Source: Hyphomonadaceae bacterium
Lineage (GTDB): Bacteria; Pseudomonadota; Alphaproteobacteria; Rhizobiales; Hyphomicrobiaceae
Assembly (NCBI GenBank): GCA_019747815.1
Contig: JAIEQJ010000063.1
Coordinates: 1-48,998 of the forward strand
Reading direction: 5' to 3'
Length of the DNA: 48,998 nucleotides
A program made the position numbers and the translations under genes. Below the pieces are notes generated by a model. That model ran no database searches and was not told where the DNA came from. It worked only from the letters and a program-made list of their open reading frames with translations. Of this stretch, positions 17,528 through 27,583 are shown one piece after another. Each line of letters begins with the position of its first letter. Position 1 is the stretch's first letter.

Positions 17528-18154
17528 CTAGCGCTCGATGGCCGTGCGCACTGCGGCCTTCAGATAGTCATAGCCCGTCCACAGCGTCAGCAACGCGGCC
17601 ATCCACAGCATGACGAGGCCCGTCCATGTCACGCCGGGAACGAGCTTGTCGCCCGCAGGGCCGGCCAGCAGCACGCCCAGCGCAACCATTTGCATGGTGG
17701 TCTTCCATTTTGCAAGCTGGGTCACATGCACCCGCACGTTGAGCTCGGCCAGGAACTCGCGCAGGCCCGACACCAGAATTTCGCGGCATAGGATGACCAC
17801 GGCGGCTACCACATGCAGCCCATCGATGGTTCTATCGTACGTCAGCATCAGGAGCGTCGCGCCGACCAGCAGCTTGTCGGCGATGGGGTCCAGCATGCGG
17901 CCCAGCAGCGACTGCTGCCGCCACACGCGCGCCAGAAAGCCGTCGAGCCAGTCCGTGATGCAGGCGGCCACATAGACCCCGAGCGCCCACCAGCGGCCAG
18001 TGTCCCCCGCGATCAGAATGAGGCACAGGACAACGGCCGGAACGGCCAGAATGCGAAGGTAGGTCAGAATATTGGGCAGGCTGGCAGCACTCACTGCGCC
18101 CCGCGTTGTGGTGGCGGTTTCCATGGCCCGGACATGAGCATCTGAGCCTTCCAT
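17528..18154 (-). CDS. pgsA: CDP-diacylglycerol-glycerol-3-phosphate 3-phosphatidyltransferase
   Basis: 208 residues from ATG at 18154. Integral membrane enzyme making phosphatidylglycerol phosphate. The CDP-alcohol phosphotransferase motif D-G-x2-A-R-x8-G-x3-D-x3-D is complete: DGFLAR, then eight residues, GRMLDPIAD. Several hydrophobic segments flank it (ILAVPAVVLCLILIAG, VVAAVVILCREILVSG, WTGLVMLWMAALLTLW). An internal ATG at 18124 (METATTTRG) is an alternative start; the first 12 residues are non-conserved. Downstream of uvrC, upstream of moaD. Confidence 0.93.
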   Translation of the reverse strand: MEGSDAHVRAMETATTTRGAVSAASLPNILTYLRILAVPAVVLCLILIAGDTGRWWALGVYVAACITDWLDGFLARVWRQQSLLGRMLDPIADKLLVGATLLMLTYDRTIDGLHVVAAVVILCREILVSGLREFLAELNVRVHVTQLAKWKTTMQMVALGVLLAGPAGDKLVPGVTWTGLVMLWMAALLTLWTGYDYLKAAVRTAIER

Positions 18155-18205
18155 CGTCAATGGCGGAGCCTGGAGTTGGTGATCACGACTTAGGCAAATT
18201 GCCCC

Positions 18206-20350
18206 TCAGCCCGTTTGCTCATGGAAGAAGTCGTAGATGGCCTGCGCCATGTGTGCGCTGATCCCTTCGACGGCTTTCAGATCGTCGACCCCCGCACGCG
18301 ATACCGCCTTAGCCGACCCAAAATGGTTGAGCAGCGCGCGCTTGCGCCCCGGGCCGATGCCCGGAATTTCGTCGAGGGGGCTTGCCCCGATGGCCTTGCT
18401 GCGCTTGGCACGGTGCGTGCCGATGGCAAAGCGGTGCACCTCGTCGCGCAGCCGCTGCACGAAATAGAGCACCGGATCGCGGGGCTCCAGCATCATCGGC
18501 CGGTCGCGGCCCGGCACGTGGAAATGCTCGCGACCGGCATCGCGATCCGGTCCCTTGGCAACGCCGATCAGCATGACGTCATGAATGCCGAGGTCGTCCA
18601 GCACCTGTCGCGCGATGCTGAGTTGGCCGAGCCCGCCGTCGATCAGCACAAGATCGGGCCGGTTGGGAAAGTCTTCGATGGCCGGGTCTGCGTCGTCCTC
18701 CTGGGTGGCCTCGGCGGATGGGCTCGGCTCGGGTTCTGGGGAAGTGCCGTCCTCTGTTGTGTCTGCGCGAAGCACGCCGAAGGCAAGCGCGCTGCCGCCC
18801 CGGCGGTCGATCGGCGGCGGCTGCGGCGCTTCGATGTGCGAGGTGAGGCATTCGCCGCCGGGTTCGCTGCCCTGCTCCGTCCCGGTCGCAGCCTCCGGCG
18901 CTTCCGCCTCGTCCAGGACGAGCCGCTTGAACCGCCGTGTCAGCACTTCACGCATCATGCCGTAGTCATCACCCGGGGCGAGGTCGGCCGTCTTGATGTT
19001 GAACTTGCGATACTGGTTCTTCACGAAACCCTCTGCACCGGCAACAATCATGGCGCCGACGGCGTGGGTCCCCTGGATGTGGCTGTTGTCGAACACCTCG
19101 ATGCGGCGCGGCGCACCCGGTAGCGCGAAGCGCTCCTGCAGGCCTTTCAGCAACGTGAGCTGCGACGAGCTTTCCGCCAGCTTGCGCCCCAACGCTTCAC
19201 GCGCATTCCGCAGAGCATGCTCCACGAGGCCCGTCTTGGTGCCGCGCTGCGGCACGCGCACCTCGACGCGACGGTCGACCTTGGTCGCGAGCGCGTCGGC
19301 GAGCAGTTCGCGGCTCGGCACGTCGTGTGAAAGAAGCACAAGGCGCGGCACAGGCTTGTCGTCGTAGAACTGAGCAACGAAGCTCTCCAGCACCTCTTCG
19401 ATGCCAAAGGTACGGTCAGCCCGCGGGAAATAGGCGCGGTTGCCCCAGTTCTGGCCGGAGCGGAAGAAGAAGACCTGGATGCAGGTCTGCCCCGCATCCT
19501 GATAGGCCGCAAATACGTCCGCTTCCTCTATGCCCTCCGGGTTGATGGCCTGGTCGGCCGTCACGTGCGCCAGCGCCCAGAGGCGGTTGCGGTACTTGGC
19601 GGCCTGTTCGTAGTCGAGCCGCTCGGCGGCCTCCTGCATCAGGCGTTGATACATCTCGCGCACGTTCTGACTTTCGCCGCGCAGGAAGCGCACGGCCTCC
19701 CCGACCAGCTTGCCATAGCTTTCAAGATCGATCTCGCCCGTGCATGGCGCCGAGCAGCGTTTGATTTGATAGAGCAGACAGGGCCGTGTGCGACTTTCGA
19801 AGACGGCATCCGAGCACGATCTGAGCAGGAAGGCCCGCTCCAGCATGTTGATGGTGCGATTGACGGCGCCGGCTGACGCGAACGGCCCGAAGTATTCGCC
19901 CTTGCGGTTGCGCGCGCCGCGATGCTTGAGGATCTGCGGCGCTGGGTGGTCGCGTGCCAGCAGAATGAACGGAAACGACTTGTCGTCCCGCAGCAGCACA
20001 TTGTAGCGCGGCCGAAAGCGCTTGATCAGGTTGGCTTCGAGCAGCAGCGCTTCCGCTTCCGTGCGTACGCTCACGAATTCCATCGCGGCTGTGCCGGCGA
20101 TCATGCGCATGATGCGGTTGCTGTGGTTGCCGGCCCGGGCATAGCTTGTCACGCGCGCCTTCAGATTGCGGGCCTTGCCGACATAGATGACGTCTCCCTC
20201 AGCATCGATCATGCGGTAGACGCCGGGCGAGCTCGGCAGCGTCTTCAGGTAGCGCGCAATGACCGTCGGACCCGTCGGCACCGCCTTGGCCGGGCTGCGC
20301 ACCGGAGCTGTCGTGCCAGGCGGCACTTCGGGCGTGGTTTTGAGGGGCAT
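18206..20350 (-). CDS. uvrC: Excinuclease ABC subunit C
   Basis: 714 residues, about 100 longer than E. coli UvrC. It makes both incisions in nucleotide excision repair. Order: GIY-YIG nuclease ([20 protein letters not shown], about 36-110), UVR motif ([15 protein letters not shown]), UvrC RNase H-like endonuclease with [11 protein letters not shown] and [11 protein letters not shown], and C-terminal (HhH)2 ([15 protein letters not shown]). Extra length comes from an acidic, Pro/Glu-rich insert at about residues 480-560, placed inside the RNase H-like domain between KRLVL and [11 protein letters not shown]. First gene of the pgsA-moaDE operon. Confidence 0.97.
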   Translation of the reverse strand: MPLKTTPEVPPGTTAPVRSPAKAVPTGPTVIARYLKTLPSSPGVYRMIDAEGDVIYVGKARNLKARVTSYARAGNHSNRIMRMIAGTAAMEFVSVRTEAEALLLEANLIKRFRPRYNVLLRDDKSFPFILLARDHPAPQILKHRGARNRKGEYFGPFASAGAVNRTINMLERAFLLRSCSDAVFESRTRPCLLYQIKRCSAPCTGEIDLESYGKLVGEAVRFLRGESQNVREMYQRLMQEAAERLDYEQAAKYRNRLWALAHVTADQAINPEGIEEADVFAAYQDAGQTCIQVFFFRSGQNWGNRAYFPRADRTFGIEEVLESFVAQFYDDKPVPRLVLLSHDVPSRELLADALATKVDRRVEVRVPQRGTKTGLVEHALRNAREALGRKLAESSSQLTLLKGLQERFALPGAPRRIEVFDNSHIQGTHAVGAMIVAGAEGFVKNQYRKFNIKTADLAPGDDYGMMREVLTRRFKRLVLDEAEAPEAATGTEQGSEPGGECLTSHIEAPQPPPIDRRGGSALAFGVLRADTTEDGTSPEPEPSPSAEATQEDDADPAIEDFPNRPDLVLIDGGLGQLSIARQVLDDLGIHDVMLIGVAKGPDRDAGREHFHVPGRDRPMMLEPRDPVLYFVQRLRDEVHRFAIGTHRAKRSKAIGASPLDEIPGIGPGRKRALLNHFGSAKAVSRAGVDDLKAVEGISAHMAQAIYDFFHEQTG

Positions 20351-20439
20351 GGCACAGACTTAAGGCGGCGCGGCATGCCGGTCCAGGGGGGCGTTCTGTT
20401 GGGGGAAATTGATCGCCTGGCAAATTTCCGGAAGATCTT

Positions 20440-20560
20440 TCAGCGATGCTGGAAAGTTAAATTTACCTAATCATTGTATGTGGATCTGATACAGATATAT
20501 ATCCTATGTAGTACTTAACCTAGTCTTGATAAAATACTGATAGCTCCGCAAGAGAACGAC
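20440..20560 (+). promoter_or_regulatory. AT-rich promoter/leader region of the first cyclic-di-GMP gene
   Basis: A sharp AT-rich island in otherwise GC-rich DNA, between the divergent uvrC and cyclic-di-GMP genes. A weak TTGTAT at 20474 is followed after 17 bases by ATATAT, a possible sigma-70 pair; other TA-rich hexamers compete. No clear operator. Confidence 0.35.
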
Positions 20561-20578
20561 ACACCTTCCGGGGCTCAC

Positions 20579-23212
20579 ATGTATCGCGTCTTGAGCTGTA
20601 TTGCGACCGAGCACGATTTGCGGCTCGTCCTGCTCGCTGCCCTCATTTGCGCCACGGCGGCCTTCACGTCCTTTCGCATCTATGCGCGGGCCGTCGACGC
20701 GCATGCCGTGCGGGACCAGAAGTACAGCCGGCTGGCTTGGCTGGGCCTCACCGGCATCAGCACCGGCGCGGGGATCTGGTCTACGCATTTTGTGGCCATG
20801 CTGGCTTACGACTCCGGGTTTCCGACCGCCTATGACCCTGCCTATACGCTGGCGTCGCTGGTTGTTGCGATCGGCGTTACCACCATCGGCTATTTGGTAT
20901 CGGCCGGCAGCCCGGAGCCTGTCGAAGAGGGCCAAAGGGGGGCGGGCGGCGCCGGGGATTGGTTCGTCGCCTATCGCGCCGATGTGCGTGTTGCACTTGG
21001 CGGCGCCGTCGTCGGCGCGGGCATCGGCATGATGCACTACATCGGGATGGCGGCAGTCATCGTTCCCGGCGTGATACAATGGGATACGTCGTGCGTTGCC
21101 GTTTCAGTCGTCCTCGGCATCGTGTTGGCGTCTGCCGGCATGGTTGCCAATCGTCGCCTGGAGGCGCGCAAGGCGTGGTGGGTAGCACCTGCATTCCTGA
21201 CCGTGGCCATCTGCTCCCTGCACTTCACGGCGATGGCTGCCGTTACCGTTGTTCCAGATCCAACCATTGTCGTCCATCCGTCGGTCATCAACACCGTGGG
21301 AATGGCGTTTGCGGTCGCCGGGGTGACAATGCTGGTCATGCTTGCCGCGATCGGTGCTGCGCTCGTCAACGCCCACGCCGAGCGCGAAGTGGAGAGGAAG
21401 CTGCTCCGCCAAAACGAGATTCTGCAGCAGCGTGACAAGGAGCTCGAAATCCAGAATGCTCAGTTGGCACAGCAGCACGCGCTGCTCAAGCAGCAGGAGC
21501 AGGCACTCAAAGCCCAGAATGTCCGGTTGGATGCGGCGCTCAACAACATGGTGCAAGGCTTGGCCATGTTCGACCCCGAGCAACGGCTGGTGCTGGCGAA
21601 CTCCCGCTATGCGGAGATTTACGGACTGTCTGCGGAGGAAATTGCGCCGGGCACCACTCTCAAGCAAATCCTCGAGCACCGCTCGGCCAAGGGCTACCTT
21701 GCCGGCAGAACGGTGGACGGCTTGCTGAAGTCGATGCTGAGCCGCATGTCGGGCAACGAGACGTGTCACTTTACGACCCAGTTGCTCAACGGGCGCTCCA
21801 TTTCCGTGTCTGTGCAGCCGATGGCGGATGGCGGCACCGTCACCACCCATCACGACATCACCGAGAAGCGCCGCTCCGAGGCCAAGATCGCCCATATGGC
21901 TTTGCACGACGCGCTGACGGGCCTGCCGAATCGTGTGCTCCTGAATGAGCGGATCGAGCATGCATTGACGCGGGTCAGAGGGGACAACATCGTCGCCGTG
22001 CACCTCCTCGATCTCGACCTGTTCAAGAACGTGAACGACACTCTGGGCCATCCTGCTGGCGACAAGCTGTTGAAGATGGTCACGGCCCGGCTGCAGTCCA
22101 GCCTCAGAGAGGCGGATACGGTAGCCCGCATGGGCGGCGACGAGTTCGCAATCGTTCAAGCATCCATCGCCGAGCCGGCCGAGGCCATGGCATTGGCCCT
22201 GCGTATCATTGCGGCAGTGAGCGAGCCTTACGAGATCGACGGCCAGCAGGTGATCATCGGCACCAGCGTTGGGATCGCGATCGGCCCTGCGGACGGCCGG
22301 TCTCCAGATCAGCTCCTGCGCAATGCCGATCTTGCCCTCTATCGCGCCAAGGACGATGGACGCGGGATGTATTGCTTCTTTGAGCCGGAAATGGATGCAC
22401 GGGTGCAGGCCCGTCGTGGCATGGAGTACGATCTGCGTCGAGCGCTGGTGGAGGGTGAGTTCGAGCTGCACTACCAACCAGCCGTCAATATCGAGGACAA
22501 TACGATCAGCGGTTTCGAGGCGCTGATTCGCTGGCGGCATCCGCGCAAGGGCATGATCGCCCCCAGCACCTTCATTCCTGTTGCTGAGGAGAACGGCTTC
22601 GTTATCCCTCTTGGCGAGTGGGTGCTGAGGCAGGCGTGCGCTGCAGCCGCGACATGGCCCGCGCACACGAAAATCGCCGTCAATCTGTCGCCGGTGCAGT
22701 TCCGGAGTGCGGGTCTGGTGCAGACCGTGATGAGCGCGCTGGCTGCATCGCGTTTGCTACCACACCGCCTGGAGCTTGAGATCACCGAAACCACGCTGAT
22801 GCAAGAGAGCGAGGCCACTCTCGGAGTGCTCTTCCAGCTCCGGGAGCTGGGCGTGCGGATCGCCTTGGATGACTTCGGTACAGGCTATTCTTCGCTGAGC
22901 CACCTGCAGAGCTTCCCGTTCGACAGGATCAAGATCGATCGCTCCTTCATCAAGGACATCGCAGACCCAGGCTCGCTCAATATCGTGCGAGCAGTGACAG
23001 CCCTGGCCAGGGGGCTCGGGATGGAGACCACGGCCGAGGGCGTGGAGACGCAGCAGCAATTCCACGCCGTGAAGCTGGAGGGCTGTACGGAGATGCAGGG
23101 TTATCTGTTCAGCCGTCCGCGGCCCGCGCACGAGATCAGCCGGACATACTTTCCCGATCTGGTTACCCAGCAGGACGAGCAGACAGCACCCAAGTTGCAG
23201 TTGTCGGCCTAG
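20579..23212 (+). CDS. MHYT-PAS-GGDEF-EAL cyclic-di-GMP enzyme (first of two)
   Basis: 877 residues. N-terminal MHYT sensor, about 1-265, seven predicted membrane helices with three His motifs STHFVAMLA (68-76), MMHYIGMAA (151-159) and SLHFTAMAA (213-221), thought to bind copper and sense a gas or redox signal. A coiled coil (about 265-315) leads to a PAS_12-like domain (about 316-428). GGDEF domain with active-site GGDEF at 519-523 and a product-inhibition I-site READ five residues before it; EAL at 647-649 with DDFGTGYSSL. Both catalytic signatures are intact, so it could both make and degrade cyclic-di-GMP. Followed by a paralogue. Confidence 0.95.
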   Translation: MYRVLSCIATEHDLRLVLLAALICATAAFTSFRIYARAVDAHAVRDQKYSRLAWLGLTGISTGAGIWSTHFVAMLAYDSGFPTAYDPAYTLASLVVAIGVTTIGYLVSAGSPEPVEEGQRGAGGAGDWFVAYRADVRVALGGAVVGAGIGMMHYIGMAAVIVPGVIQWDTSCVAVSVVLGIVLASAGMVANRRLEARKAWWVAPAFLTVAICSLHFTAMAAVTVVPDPTIVVHPSVINTVGMAFAVAGVTMLVMLAAIGAALVNAHAEREVERKLLRQNEILQQRDKELEIQNAQLAQQHALLKQQEQALKAQNVRLDAALNNMVQGLAMFDPEQRLVLANSRYAEIYGLSAEEIAPGTTLKQILEHRSAKGYLAGRTVDGLLKSMLSRMSGNETCHFTTQLLNGRSISVSVQPMADGGTVTTHHDITEKRRSEAKIAHMALHDALTGLPNRVLLNERIEHALTRVRGDNIVAVHLLDLDLFKNVNDTLGHPAGDKLLKMVTARLQSSLREADTVARMGGDEFAIVQASIAEPAEAMALALRIIAAVSEPYEIDGQQVIIGTSVGIAIGPADGRSPDQLLRNADLALYRAKDDGRGMYCFFEPEMDARVQARRGMEYDLRRALVEGEFELHYQPAVNIEDNTISGFEALIRWRHPRKGMIAPSTFIPVAEENGFVIPLGEWVLRQACAAAATWPAHTKIAVNLSPVQFRSAGLVQTVMSALAASRLLPHRLELEITETTLMQESEATLGVLFQLRELGVRIALDDFGTGYSSLSHLQSFPFDRIKIDRSFIKDIADPGSLNIVRAVTALARGLGMETTAEGVETQQQFHAVKLEGCTEMQGYLFSRPRPAHEISRTYFPDLVTQQDEQTAPKLQLSA

Positions 23213-23228
23213 GCCGTGCACCTCAGCG

Positions 23229-23252
23229 AAGCGCAGCTTGAGTGCTGCGCTT
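23229..23252 (+). terminator. Strong hairpin after the first cyclic-di-GMP gene
   Basis: AAGCGCAGC and GCTGCGCTT pair perfectly (9 bp) around a TTGAGT loop, 16 bases after the stop codon at 23212. There is no U-run after it, so it may act as a Rho-independent terminator only weakly, or protect the mRNA 3' end. Confidence 0.5.
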
Positions 23253-23485
23253 ACAAAGTGCTGCTCTCGGCGAAGGTCTAGCTCGCGTCTGTACAACTGT
23301 AGAGCAGGGGCTACGCAGTTCTCATTGGCCAATACTCAGGCAATGCTGGCCCCGTTGCTCGCTGAATTCCATACGATCCGGAATGAATGTATGAGGAGTT
23401 CAATTTGAGCTTGAGGTTCTTCTATTAACCCTGCCTTGAGCATCCCTTGTTACCTATCGTTGGGTGTACAGGTGCAGGGGTTCCC

Positions 23486-26400
23486 GTGTTCCGCGTGCTC
23501 ACCAATGCCATAGCACAGTTCGATTTGCGACTTCTGCTGTTCGCAGCGTTGATTGCGACGGCCGCGGTATTCAATGCATTCCAAATCGTGTCGCATGCCC
23601 GGGATTGGCAGGGCCGCGGGCGCATGCTGCGGCTTCTTTTCGCGGGCACCGGTCCCGCCGCTGCGATGTGGGCTGTTCATTTTTTGGCCATCCGCGCCTA
23701 CGCGTGGGACTTGCCGACGGCCTATGATCCCACGTTGGTTGCGCTCGCACTTCTCCTCGCCATTGTCACGACAACGACCGGCTTTGCGCTGGCAGCCCCT
23801 GAGGGGCGCCTGCCAGCCGTAGCTGGCGGGGCCTTGATTGGTCTCGGCATCGCGCTGACGCATGTGGTGGGCATGCGGGCGCTTGAAGTGCCGGCTGTGC
23901 TGCATCGCAGTCTACCGGTCGCAATCCTGCTCAATGTCCTGGCCGCTGCTCTCTGCTGTGCAGCCATGATCGCCCATCGCGAGTTGGGGCGCCGGTGGGC
24001 GCTTTGGATCGCTTCAGCCCTGCTGGCATTGGCCATTTGCGGGCTGCATTTCGCCGCTGTGGGAACGATTGTCGCCACTTCTGATATGGCGACCGAGCTT
24101 TCGCAATCCTACATCAGCGGCACGACGCTGGCGATCGTCGCGGCCTGCATTACGGCGCTCATCATGGCTGCCGGGCAAATTGCAAACTTGCGTATGGTGC
24201 TGTCGTCGCGCGATGCCGAGCGCGACTTGCGGGGCCGTCATGCGGTTCTGCAGGCGCGCGAGGAGGAGCTGCGCCAGCAGAACGTGCGCTTCGATATGGC
24301 GCTGAGAAGTTTGCCGCATGGATTGATCATGGTGGATGCCGAGCGGCGCCTGCTGGTTTGCAACAAGCGCTTTGCCGACATGTACGGCATTCCCCCCGAG
24401 CTCACCAAACCGGGAACGGCTTTGACGGCCCTTGTGGATCATCGCATTGCAACCGGCACCTTCACAATCCGCGATGCGGAAGCCTACCGTGCCGAAGCCT
24501 TAGGCCCGGTGACCAAGCCTACGGTAAAGACGCGTTACCTGAGTGGTGGGCGTACCATTCTCGTGTCGCGGCGACCGACGCCGGAAGGCGGCTGGCTCTC
24601 CATCCATGAGGACATCACCGAGCGCAGGCGGCTGCAGGCAACCGAGCGGGAAGCCAAGGAGACTTTGGCAGCCGTGTTTGATGCCGTGCCGGCGGCCATC
24701 ATCTGCATCGCGATCGACCGGCGGGTGATGCTGTGGAGCCGGGGGGCGGAGCACATCTTCGGATACACCGCGGATGAGACCGTCGGCCAACCCTACAAGC
24801 TCGAGCCCGTGGGCGCCAAGGCGGAGTCCGATCGGTTGTTCGAGCGCATATTGGCCGGCGAGACAATGCGCGATGTGCACGTGCGGCGCCGGCGCAAGGA
24901 CGGATCGCTGGTCGACATCAGCCTCTCCTGTGCGGCCATGCGCGACCGCGATGGAGCGGTGAGCGGCATCGTCTACGCTTGCGATGATCTTACCGAGCGG
25001 GAGAGGCTCGCTGCGCGCCTGGAGGCACAGAACGAGCTGCTTAAGCAGCGCGAGGAGAAACTCAAGACGCAGAACGAGCAGCTGGATACGGCCTTGACCA
25101 ACATGGCGCAGGGGCTCGCCATGTTCGACGGGCAGGAGCGCCTCATTCTCGCCAACAGCCGCTACGGCGAGCTCCTTGGGCTGAACCCCGAGGAGATGGA
25201 GCCGGGCACGACGCTGAGCCGCATCGTCGAGCTGCGCGCTGCCAAGGGTTTCTACCCGGGCAAGAGCGGCAGCGACGTGTTGCAGGCGATGCGGGATCGC
25301 CTCAGAGGCGGAGAGCTGACGGACCTGATCATGCGGCCCGAAGACAGGCGGATTGTGTCCGCCACCGTCCGGCCGAGGGTCGACGGCGGCTGGATCGTAA
25401 CGCTCAGCGACATTTCCGAGCAGGAACGGTTGAAGAAGCAGCTGCAGGAACAGAACGAGCAGCTCGATGCCGCCCTGAACAACATGTCTCAGGGGCTTGC
25501 CATGTTCGACGGCGAGCAGCGGCTGGTCGTCTGCAACAAGCTGTACGGTGCAATGTACAGCCTCACGCCGGAGCAGATGCGGCCCGGCACAACGGTACGG
25601 CAGGTCCTCGAATACCGATTTGCACAGGGTTTGTATAAGACGCACGACTTCGTTGAAACGCTGATCAACAGGCTCGGGCAACTGCCGGCAGATACGCACA
25701 GGTTGGCTGACGGACGGGTGATCCACGTGACGTACCGGCGCATGGCGAACGGCGGACTCGTCATTACCCACGAGGACATCACGACGCGCGAGCGGCTCAG
25801 CGCACAGCTTGAGGAACAGCATCGGCTGTTGAAGGCGCAGGAGGAAAAGCTCAAGGCGCAGAACGTTCAGCTCGACGTGGCCCTCAACAACATGGTGCAG
25901 GGCCTCGCCATGTTCGATGCCGACCGGCGCGTCGTGATCGCCAACAACCGCTACGCAGAGCTCTACAATTTGACGCCGGATCAGGTGAAATCCGGAACCC
26001 ATTTGCGCGCCATCATCGAGCAGCGCATCGCCAACGGCGATATCCGTGGCAAGAGTGCCGATGAGATCATTCAAGCCGTGCTCCGCCACATAAGCCCCAC
26101 GGGTGAGAGCCAGTACACGACGCGCACGGGCGATGGGCGCTACATCTTCGTCTCCACCAAGCCGATGGCCAACGGCTTCACCGTGACGACGCACCAGGAC
26201 ATCACCGAGCAGCGTCGCTCCGAGGCCAAGATCGTGCACATGGCGTTGCACGACGCCCTCACCGGATTGCCGAACCGGCTGTTGTTCAACGAACGGCTGG
26301 AGCACGCCCTGACGCGGACCAAGCGCGGCGACATTATCGCTGCCCATCTGCTCGATCTCGACCATTTCAAGAATGTCAATGACACGTTGGGTCATCCGGC

Positions 26401-27583
26401 AGGTGACAAGCTGCTCAAGGCCGTGACCGAGCGTTTGCGCAGGGCAGCGCGCGAGACCGACACCATCGCTCGCATGGGCGGCGACGAGTTCGCCATTCTG
26501 CAGGTTGGAATTCCCGAGATCGCGGACGCCGGCGCGCTGGCACGCCGCGTGATCGATGCAGTCAGAGAGCCCTACGAGATCGACGGCCATCAGGTGATCA
26601 TCGGCACGAGCGTGGGGATCGCTATCGGGCCCACCGACGGGGCTGCTCCCGACCAGTTGATGCGCAATGCCGATCTGGCTCTGTACCGTGCCAAAGGCGA
26701 TGGCCGCGGTGCATTCAGCTTCTTCGAAGCGGGTATGGATGCCAGGATGCAAGAGCGGCGCGCGATGGAATACGACCTGCGCAAGGCGCTGGTGAACGGA
26801 GAGTTCGAGCTCTTCTACCAGCCGGTCGTCAATCTTCAGAGCAGTCACATCAGCGTCTTCGAGGCCCTGCTGCGTTGGCGGCACCCGGAAAAGGGGTTGA
26901 TCCCGCCGGCTGCATTCATTCCGCTGGCCGAGGAGGTCGGGTTCATCGTTCCGCTCGGCGAATGGGTGATCCGGCAGGCCTGCGCCACAGTGGCGCGCTG
27001 GCCGAGCGACGCAAAGGTTGCCGTCAATCTGTCGCCGGTGCAGTTCCGCAGCTCCGGCTTGGTGCAGACCGTCATCAGTGCTTTGGCGGCGTCGGGTTTG
27101 TCGCCGGAGCGGCTGGAGCTGGAAATTACCGAGGCCACCCTGCTGCAAGACGGCGAAGCTGCCCTCGCCATGCTCTATCAGCTGAGAGAAGTCGGTGTCA
27201 GCATTGCCATGGATGATTTCGGCACCGGCTATTCCAGCTTGAACTATCTGCAGAGCTTTCCCTTCGATCGCATCAAGATTGACCGGTCCTTCATCAAGGA
27301 CATCACGGAAGGTGCGGGCTCGCTCAACATCGTGCGCGCCGTGGCGGCGCTGGCGCGAGGGCTCGGCATGGAGGCGACGGCGGAGGGCGTTGAAACCGAG
27401 CTGCAGCGTGAGAAAGCCGTGTCGGAGGGCTGCACGGAGATGCAAGGCTTGCTGTTCAGCCAGCCGCGGCCGGCGCACGAGATCGAGCAGCTCTACTTTC
27501 CCGATCTTGGGAAGGCGGGAAGCAGCCAGGCAGCCGAAGATGCTGGCAGACCGCCTATCGCTGCCCGCGCAGGCGCTCGATAA
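23486..27583 (+). CDS. Degenerate MHYT - multi-PAS - GGDEF-EAL cyclic-di-GMP enzyme (second of two)
   Basis: 1365 residues from GTG at 23486, chosen because AGGGG precedes it by 5 bases and because its product aligns with the N-terminus of the neighbouring paralogue (FRVL..DLRLLLFAALI). The membrane domain keeps the layout, but the His motifs are degenerate (AVHFLAIRA, LTHVVGMRA, LHFAAVGTI). Four PAS_12-like units (starting about 267, 532, 659, 795) each begin LDxAL.NM.QGLAMFD or similar, with a different PAS at about 392-505. GGDEF at 998-1002 with I-site RETD, and EAL at 1126-1128. Both catalytic halves are intact. Its end overlaps the convergent transglycosylase gene by 29 bases. Confidence 0.95.
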   Translation: MFRVLTNAIAQFDLRLLLFAALIATAAVFNAFQIVSHARDWQGRGRMLRLLFAGTGPAAAMWAVHFLAIRAYAWDLPTAYDPTLVALALLLAIVTTTTGFALAAPEGRLPAVAGGALIGLGIALTHVVGMRALEVPAVLHRSLPVAILLNVLAAALCCAAMIAHRELGRRWALWIASALLALAICGLHFAAVGTIVATSDMATELSQSYISGTTLAIVAACITALIMAAGQIANLRMVLSSRDAERDLRGRHAVLQAREEELRQQNVRFDMALRSLPHGLIMVDAERRLLVCNKRFADMYGIPPELTKPGTALTALVDHRIATGTFTIRDAEAYRAEALGPVTKPTVKTRYLSGGRTILVSRRPTPEGGWLSIHEDITERRRLQATEREAKETLAAVFDAVPAAIICIAIDRRVMLWSRGAEHIFGYTADETVGQPYKLEPVGAKAESDRLFERILAGETMRDVHVRRRRKDGSLVDISLSCAAMRDRDGAVSGIVYACDDLTERERLAARLEAQNELLKQREEKLKTQNEQLDTALTNMAQGLAMFDGQERLILANSRYGELLGLNPEEMEPGTTLSRIVELRAAKGFYPGKSGSDVLQAMRDRLRGGELTDLIMRPEDRRIVSATVRPRVDGGWIVTLSDISEQERLKKQLQEQNEQLDAALNNMSQGLAMFDGEQRLVVCNKLYGAMYSLTPEQMRPGTTVRQVLEYRFAQGLYKTHDFVETLINRLGQLPADTHRLADGRVIHVTYRRMANGGLVITHEDITTRERLSAQLEEQHRLLKAQEEKLKAQNVQLDVALNNMVQGLAMFDADRRVVIANNRYAELYNLTPDQVKSGTHLRAIIEQRIANGDIRGKSADEIIQAVLRHISPTGESQYTTRTGDGRYIFVSTKPMANGFTVTTHQDITEQRRSEAKIVHMALHDALTGLPNRLLFNERLEHALTRTKRGDIIAAHLLDLDHFKNVNDTLGHPAGDKLLKAVTERLRRAARETDTIARMGGDEFAILQVGIPEIADAGALARRVIDAVREPYEIDGHQVIIGTSVGIAIGPTDGAAPDQLMRNADLALYRAKGDGRGAFSFFEAGMDARMQERRAMEYDLRKALVNGEFELFYQPVVNLQSSHISVFEALLRWRHPEKGLIPPAAFIPLAEEVGFIVPLGEWVIRQACATVARWPSDAKVAVNLSPVQFRSSGLVQTVISALAASGLSPERLELEITEATLLQDGEAALAMLYQLREVGVSIAMDDFGTGYSSLNYLQSFPFDRIKIDRSFIKDITEGAGSLNIVRAVAALARGLGMEATAEGVETELQREKAVSEGCTEMQGLLFSQPRPAHEIEQLYFPDLGKAGSSQAAEDAGRPPIAARAGAR

